64,000 nt of DNA from Gigaspora rosea (Eukaryota; Glomeromycota; Glomeromycetes; Diversisporales; Gigasporaceae). This document shows, in pieces, positions 58,713 to 64,000 of the stretch. Numbering within the stretch: position 1 is the stretch's first letter; each line of letters starts with the position of its first letter. The stretch is taken from assembly GCA_003550325.1 (NCBI GenBank), contig QKWP01000122.1, positions 113,255 through 177,254 on the forward strand. Direction: 5' to 3'. Made by a program: the position numbers and the translations under genes. The notes beneath the pieces were generated by a model, which saw only the letters and a list, made by a program, of their open reading frames with translations, was not told the DNA's origin and did no database searches.

Positions 58713-58935
58713 GCAAATTTTATATATAGATATATATCGATTACTAACCGGTAAGATATATATTGATACTAAATACCCCTGCCAATTTCTATCAACAGTG
58801 ATAGTAATCGATATATATCCATGATGCATATATATCGATTACTAATCTATTGGATATATATCGATTATAAACACCCCTGCCGATTTTTATTAATAGTGAT
58901 TATAATTGATATATAGTTAATAATCGATATATAAC
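58713..58935. repeat. ATATATCGATTACTAA repeat, copy 1
   Basis: Several GATATATATCGATTACTAA and CCCCTGCCGATTT words; the start GCAAATTTTATATATA is shared with 60736. Confidence 0.65.
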
Positions 58936-59099
58936 CAATATAAAAACAATTAATATTTTGATAATAAATCACTCATAACCAGTCAATCAATATCAATTGC
59001 AAATTTTATAAAAAAACTTTACCGGTAAAAATTTTTTATTAAAAAAAAAAAAACCAAAAATACAATAAATAAAAAAACATAAAGTAACGAATACTCAAA

Positions 59100-59170
59100 C
59101 TCTATCCAAACTCTAACCCAAACTCTAGCTCTAACCCAAACCTTAACCCTACTCTAATCTATACTAATCT
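59100..59170. repeat. Degenerate CTCTAACCCAAACTCTAA repeat
   Basis: Telomere-like CCCAAACTCTAACCC words followed by CTAATCTAATCTA. Too irregular to be a telomere. Confidence 0.5.
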
Positions 59171-59414
59171 AATCTAATTTATACTAATCATCTATATTAA
59201 CTCTTTCTAATAACTCCATATATGACAATACATTATAGCACTATTGATACAATAATTATGACACCAATGATAGCTCCAACTACGACATCAGTGATATACT
59301 AATTATGACACCAATGATGCACTAAACAATAGCTCTAACTACAGTGACTCTACAAAACAACTTGAAAGACAACTAAATTATTAATCTAAAAGAAAAAAAA
59401 AAGAAGTTAGTTAA

Positions 59415-59615
59415 ATGCAAAATAAGCGAAACAAAAAAAAAATAAAATGAAAAGCAAAAAGTAAACAAAGCAAAAAAAGCAAGCAAATCACAAAGCAAAA
59501 AGTGCAAAGCAAATAAAGCAAAAAATGAAAAACAAACGAAGCAAAAGGCACAAAGCAAATGAAGCAAAGGCAAAAAGCAAACAAAACAAAAACAAAAAGC
59601 AAACAAAGCAAATGC
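59415..59615. repeat. AAAGCAAACAAAGCAAA low-complexity array
   Basis: Purine-rich AAGCAAA words repeated over 200 bp. They explain the Phe/Cys/Leu-rich frames on the opposite strand. Confidence 0.7.
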
Positions 59616-59827
59616 CAGAGAACAACAAGCTCGAATGCTAGAGAAACAAAAAAGACTACCTTATACGAACGCAAAAAAAATGAGCAAGACCACCTGTATG
59701 AATGCCAAAGCAACAAGCAAGACCTCTTTACAAAAATGCAAAAAAACAAATAGACTACCTACAAGAATGCCAAAAAATTATGCAATACTATTTACAAGAA
59801 TACCAATAGAAGCATGTAAAGCTATTC

Positions 59828-59982
59828 TACAAGAACACCAATGACACTAGCTAGCAATACCAATGATGACACCAACGACAACACCAACTATGACACTAGT
59901 GACAACACCAACTAGGACAACACCAACTAAAACAATACTAGCGGCTTCAACGATAGCACCAATAATGATACCAACAACAATA
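59828..59982. repeat. ACACCAACTANGACA tandem repeat
   Basis: About ten 12-15 bp units of the form GACAACACCAACTA. Related words occur at 59225-59340. Confidence 0.7.
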
Positions 59983-60132
59983 CAAAAAAAAAGATTAGTA
60001 AAGGAAGACAAAAACAAACAAAAATAATGATTATCAATTATTTTTATATGATGCACAACCGTGTGAAAATAAATAAACAAAAAAAATAATAAAAAAGAAT
60101 AAACAAAAAAAAATTTAAAAAAACTATAAATA

Positions 60133-60511
60133 AATCTATTTTAGATCGTTAAGAGTCTTAACGATCTATTTAGATCGTTAAGAATCTTAACATTCTATTT
60201 TAAATTGTTAAGATTATCATTAAGAATTTTAATGACCCTAAAGTAGATTGTTAAAAATCTTAACGATCTATTTTAGATCATTAAGAATCTTAATAATTTA
60301 AAATAGATTGTTAGGATTCTTAACGATCTATTTTAGGATCATTAAAATTCTTAATGATAAATAGATCGTTAAAATTCTTAATAATCTATTTTAAATCATT
60401 AATGATCTATTTTAAATCATTAATGATCTAAAATAGATCGTTAAGATTCTTAACGATCTATTTTTAGGATCATTAATGATAAATAGATTGTTAAGAATCT
60501 TAACGATCTAT
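60133..60511. repeat. Palindromic array TTTTAGATCGTTAAGAATC
   Basis: About 380 bp of alternating ATCTATTTTAGATCGTTAAG and CTTAACGATCTA words, so every unit is the complement of its neighbour. It can fold into many hairpins. No ORF. Confidence 0.8.
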
Positions 60512-60735
60512 TTTTTTTAATTTTTTTAATTTTTTTTTAATGTAGAATACAGTTAATTTGCATAGTTTTGGTTTTCACTTGTACAATGGTTGTTTTCTAG
60601 ATTTGGTTTTTCTTTTTATTAGATTTTTTTTATATTATTTTTATTAAATTAAAATAAATAAAATTTTTTCTTAGTTATCATGAAAATACTTGATCAAAGA
60701 TCAACCCGTCTTTGCCTCCTTTAATACCAATATCA

Positions 60736-60880
60736 GCAAATTTTATATATAAATATATATCGATTACTAACCGTGAGATATATATCAATACCCATCACCC
60801 TTGCCGATTACTATCGATCGTGGTAGTAATCGATATATTGATATATATCGATATTAATCGATATATATCTGATATGATAT
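60736..60880. repeat. ATATATCGATTACTAA repeat, copy 2
   Basis: GCAAATTTTATATATAAATA, TATATCGATTACTAACCG and CTTGCCGATTACTATCG match copy 1 at 58713-58935 in the same orientation. Confidence 0.65.
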
Positions 60881-60984
60881 CAATTAATAATTATTATATT
60901 CACATAATCATGTTTTTTGAACATTTTACAGGTTTTCGCAAGTTTTCGCAAGTTTCCGCAATTTAATTATAATTTTAAGTTTTG

Positions 60985-62750
60985 CTAAATCTCACCAGCA
61001 GTGATCATCACCGCTCATATGTTCAACCAATTAGATCGTAGGAACTTGTATAACCAAAACAAAAACAAAAAAATAACGAAACTAAGAAAAAATCTAAAAA
61101 ATCTTAGACAACAAAATATTTTACTATACTAACTTATCTTCAGGCGCTAAGTAAAAGTTTTTAGCGCAAAATTTTTCATATAATATGCCTTTCTAACCCT
61201 AATCCTAACCCAATGTTGTTAGCTGAAATTGTTTTATGCTTGTATAAATATTTCGACATTTGATATTTAGGCTGCCGTAATGTCTAAATATTATCGAAAT
61301 CCTAAATTATATCGAAATGTCTAAATAATGTCGAAATGTCTAAATAATGTCGAAATGTCTAAATAATGTCAAAATGTCTAAATTAAGAAATATATATGAA
61401 AAAACATATAGCAATAGGTTCGCTATCCAAACAAGCTCTAGCGTTCATACTTTAACATCAATACCTCTAGTCTAGGACTAATTATTTGACCTATACCAAT
61501 CAACTCACGCATAAACTACTGACCTCTCAGTTCTAAAATTTTCCAAACCCCAAGGTCCTAAACTATATGAAAACACAAGTATAAGCAAGATGTCTAACAT
61601 ACACCCATATAGCTAAGAGAATCGGGGCGTCATCCTGCATCATCTGTTTCAGGTCCTTGCACTGCCATTGCAGCTGCGGAACTGTATGTAAATATCACGA
61701 AGTAGGGATGCAAATCAATTCTAAAAATCAAAATAGATGATAGAAACCTCAAAATCGATTTAGAATCGATGATAAAATTCTAAATCTTTATAGTTATTTC
61801 TTGTATTGAGTGGCCCGATTAGATTCTATTTTTATTATTTAATACTGTAAGTTATTAGGTTTTACAAATAATATGAAGCAATGTACAAAGTTTTCTGGTT
61901 GTTTTAAAGCTATACCAGAGCTTATTGCGCTTTGCAAAAATGTGTGACCTCTGCAAATCATGGTGTCATTTAAAATCACGAGAAATCAGCCGATTTTTCA
62001 ATTTTAAAGATTTCAGATAAAACATAGACGTTTTTGATGAAAATGATGATCAATAGGGAATTAAAATTTTACTGTGTAAATCACAGGGTCACACTTTTTT
62101 GCAAAACGCTATAATTAAATAGAATCTTCATATTTACAACTTTAAAACAAATTATATAAATAATAATACGTATTATTAATAACAAACATAGACATTATAA
62201 AATGGCTACCGGTAAGTATAAACTATCAGTTTAAAGTTTAAATTAAATAATGCGCATTAACAACAAATACGGCTATTAGAAATGGCTAAGTACAAAATAT
62301 GGGCTTAATATTTTTAATAACATGCGATTTAATAATAAGCACCATATTTAAAAGCATAGAACATTTATTAAAATTTTAGACTTCTAAATAGATAATATAA
62401 AATGATTATATACTAATGCTACATATATATATACATATATAATATTTTTATTGTTTATTTTAATTTAGACATTTAGTTATATAGCATTATATTTAGTCAA
62501 CTATTTAGACATTTAGTCACATAGTATTTGTTTAGTCAACTATTTAGGCATTTAGGCAAATTTAGACTTTTGACGTTTCGAAAAAAAATAATGCCATGTC
62601 GAAATATATTTAGACACTAATTGCCTAAATAGTTGACTAAATTAAGTATTTCGACTAACAATATTATCCTAACCCTAACTCTAAACCCTAATCTTAGTTT
62701 TTTAAAAAGTTTATTATAGAGCGGTAATAATTACCGCCGGTGAGATTTAG
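60985..62750. mobile_element. Candidate non-autonomous element with TAAATCTCACC ends
   Basis: CTAAATCTCACCAGCAGTGA at the left and TAATTACCGCCGGTGAGATTTAG at the right are inverted repeats. The interior lacks an ORF but contains a second inverted layer at 61214-62663. Confidence 0.55.
61214..62663. repeat. Inverted arrays of TGTCTAAAT inside the candidate element
   Basis: The left side repeats ATGTCTAAATAATGTCGAAA at least four times. The right side carries ATTTAGACATTTAG and AGTCAACTATTTAGNCATTT in the opposite sense. Ends TGTTGTTAGC and GACTAACAATA are roughly inverted. Confidence 0.5.
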
Positions 62751-63018
62751 TAAAATCATAAATTTTTTTTTATTTATTATTATTATATAATATTTTAATT
62801 TATTAAATATACAATATTCACAAGTTTTCACTATTTAATATAAAATTTTATTTTTTATTGAGAATTGCTAATCTTAACTAGGGGGAAATTTCTCTGTTAC
62901 ACAAGCCCAAATCAACCAATAAAATTTAAAACCAATTTCATATTTATTATTATTTATATTACATATCAATTTATATTTATTTCATATTTTTTTACTTAAG
63001 TTTCTAAAATAATCAAAT

Positions 63019-63190
63019 ACTAGCCTAACCCTAATCCCACACTACCCTTACCCTAACCATAACCCCATCTCTTTCACCTAGTCTAACCCTAATCCTGCAT
63101 TACCCTTACCCTAACTATAACCCCATCCCTTTCGCCTAATACTAGCCTAACCCTAATCCCACACTACTCTTACTCTAATCTTAAATAATC
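63019..63190. repeat. Tandem ~62-bp repeat rich in CCCTAA
   Basis: Nearly three units of CTAACCCTAATCCYRCAYTAC, then CCTTACCCTAACYATAACCCC, then ATCYCTTTCRCCTA. The words resemble telomeric CCCTAA but the unit is complex. Confidence 0.7.
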
Positions 63191-63249
63191 CCAATTTTAC
63201 CCTATACCACTAACTCTAATCTACAGCTTTAATCCGTATAAATGGCTCA

Positions 63250-64000
63250 GGTTTTGCAGTCGAATTGGCACAGGATTTGGCACAGGTAATGAACGTAAAT
63301 TCAAGTACCACCGCAATAACGATATGGATTAGCTATTAAAAATATAAATTCACATAAGTAATCATTATAAGATGAACAAGCTAACTGTATATGAAGAAAA
63401 ATTTTTTTTGTTAAGACACACAAGCTTTATCAGTAAAATCATGAGATATTGCTTTTTTTTTTAAAAAAAATCCTTTACTGACCTTCAAATCGACCCTTAT
63501 AACAAACCAACAAAAACGATCTACAATATCAACCAACAAATCAACACAACAAACAACAACACGTCACCAAATCGACCTTCAAAATGAACCAACAGAAAAA
63601 ATGTGATTAATCTGACCAACTACTATCTTTTCTGATTATACACTGGAACATATACATCCCTTACAACTTACCTACGAATACCAGAACATCCCAATCTTTC
63701 GCTCTCCACGAAACAATTTGCAGTCGAATCGACACAGGATTTGGCATGGGTAAAGAACGTAAATTCAAGTGCCACCACGATAACGATATGGATTAGCTAT
63801 TAAAACATAAATTCACATAAGTAATCAAGATAAGATGAACAAGCTAACTGCATATGAAGCAAAATTTTTTTTTGTTAAGACACAAAAGCTTTATCAGTGA
63901 AATCACCAAATCGACCCTTATAAAAAACCAACAAAAATGATCTACAACGAATCAGACAACACGTCACCAAATCGACTAACCAACTACTATCTATTCCGAT
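63250..64000. repeat. Tandem duplication of a ~470-bp unit, running off the window
   Basis: GCAGTCGAATTGGCACAGGA at about 63258 recurs as GCAGTCGAATCGACACAGGA at about 63721. Matching continues through ACGATATGGATTAGCTATTA, AAGATGAACAAGCTAACTG and ACACGTCACCAAATCGAC. No ORF in either unit. Confidence 0.75.

Noticed and set aside
59373..60080. Phe/Leu/Cys-rich and Ile/Val-rich frames resembling transmembrane segments
   Set aside because: They come from AAGCAAA and ACACCAACTA repeat arrays read on the other strand or in other frames.
1..64000. tRNA or rRNA genes
   Set aside because: I looked for B-box-like GGTTCGAATCC words and rRNA-like GC-rich blocks on both strands and saw none I would defend; a tRNAscan or Infernal run would settle it.

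Overview
This is AT-rich eukaryotic (fungal-type) DNA. Two genuine host genes with short GT-AG introns lie in the middle of a mass of transposons. The fungal SR splicing factor of the Srp1 type, the short introns, the very low GC content, and the abundance of BED-finger hAT transposons and AP-endonuclease LINEs suggest an early-diverging fungus. Glomeromycotina (arbuscular mycorrhizal fungi) is my best guess, but the genus cannot be read from this window.

Layout. 1-4050: no convincing gene; several small inverted-repeat elements. 4051-8027: hAT element 1, with GC-rich ends and a five-exon transposase that is open to its stop. 8162-8679: long palindromic MITE. About 8700-20320: an old minus-strand LINE (ORF1 remnant, AP endonuclease, reverse transcriptase, RNase H, zinc finger) broken by stops, frameshifts and at least five later insertions. 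20321-28571: hAT element 2 (decayed), into which hAT element 3 (20605-24244, uninterrupted 689-residue transposase, perfect 8-bp target duplication) has jumped. 28572-33300: gene-poor, with foldback elements. 33396-37220: the gene island, with the SR protein on the plus strand and ribosomal protein eS6 on the minus strand, tail to tail. 37476-42900: MITEs. 42908-48156: hAT element 4 (decayed, minus strand), containing a deleted BED-finger hAT derivative. 48178-51792: repeats and a 5'-truncated LINE with a 19-bp target duplication. 53126-56210: hAT element 5, itself interrupted by a 510-bp minisatellite-like hAT MITE. 57640 to the end: LINE remnant, palindromic and tandem repeats.

The strongest general observation is that nearly every hAT-like element or MITE here can be delimited exactly by its terminal repeat plus a perfect or near-perfect 8-bp target duplication. 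Each carries at both ends an array of its own short word (GGGCCGGGC, GATCCGGATC, GGCTAAGC, GGCATGCC, TTATCGAAAT, TTTGAATTTGATC, GGTGAATT). The arrays look like family-specific transposase-binding platforms that diversify quickly. I found no CRISPR, phage, bacterial operon or biosynthetic cluster. The window is best understood as a layered record of transposition around two housekeeping genes. All calls were made by eye; no alignment or database search was run.
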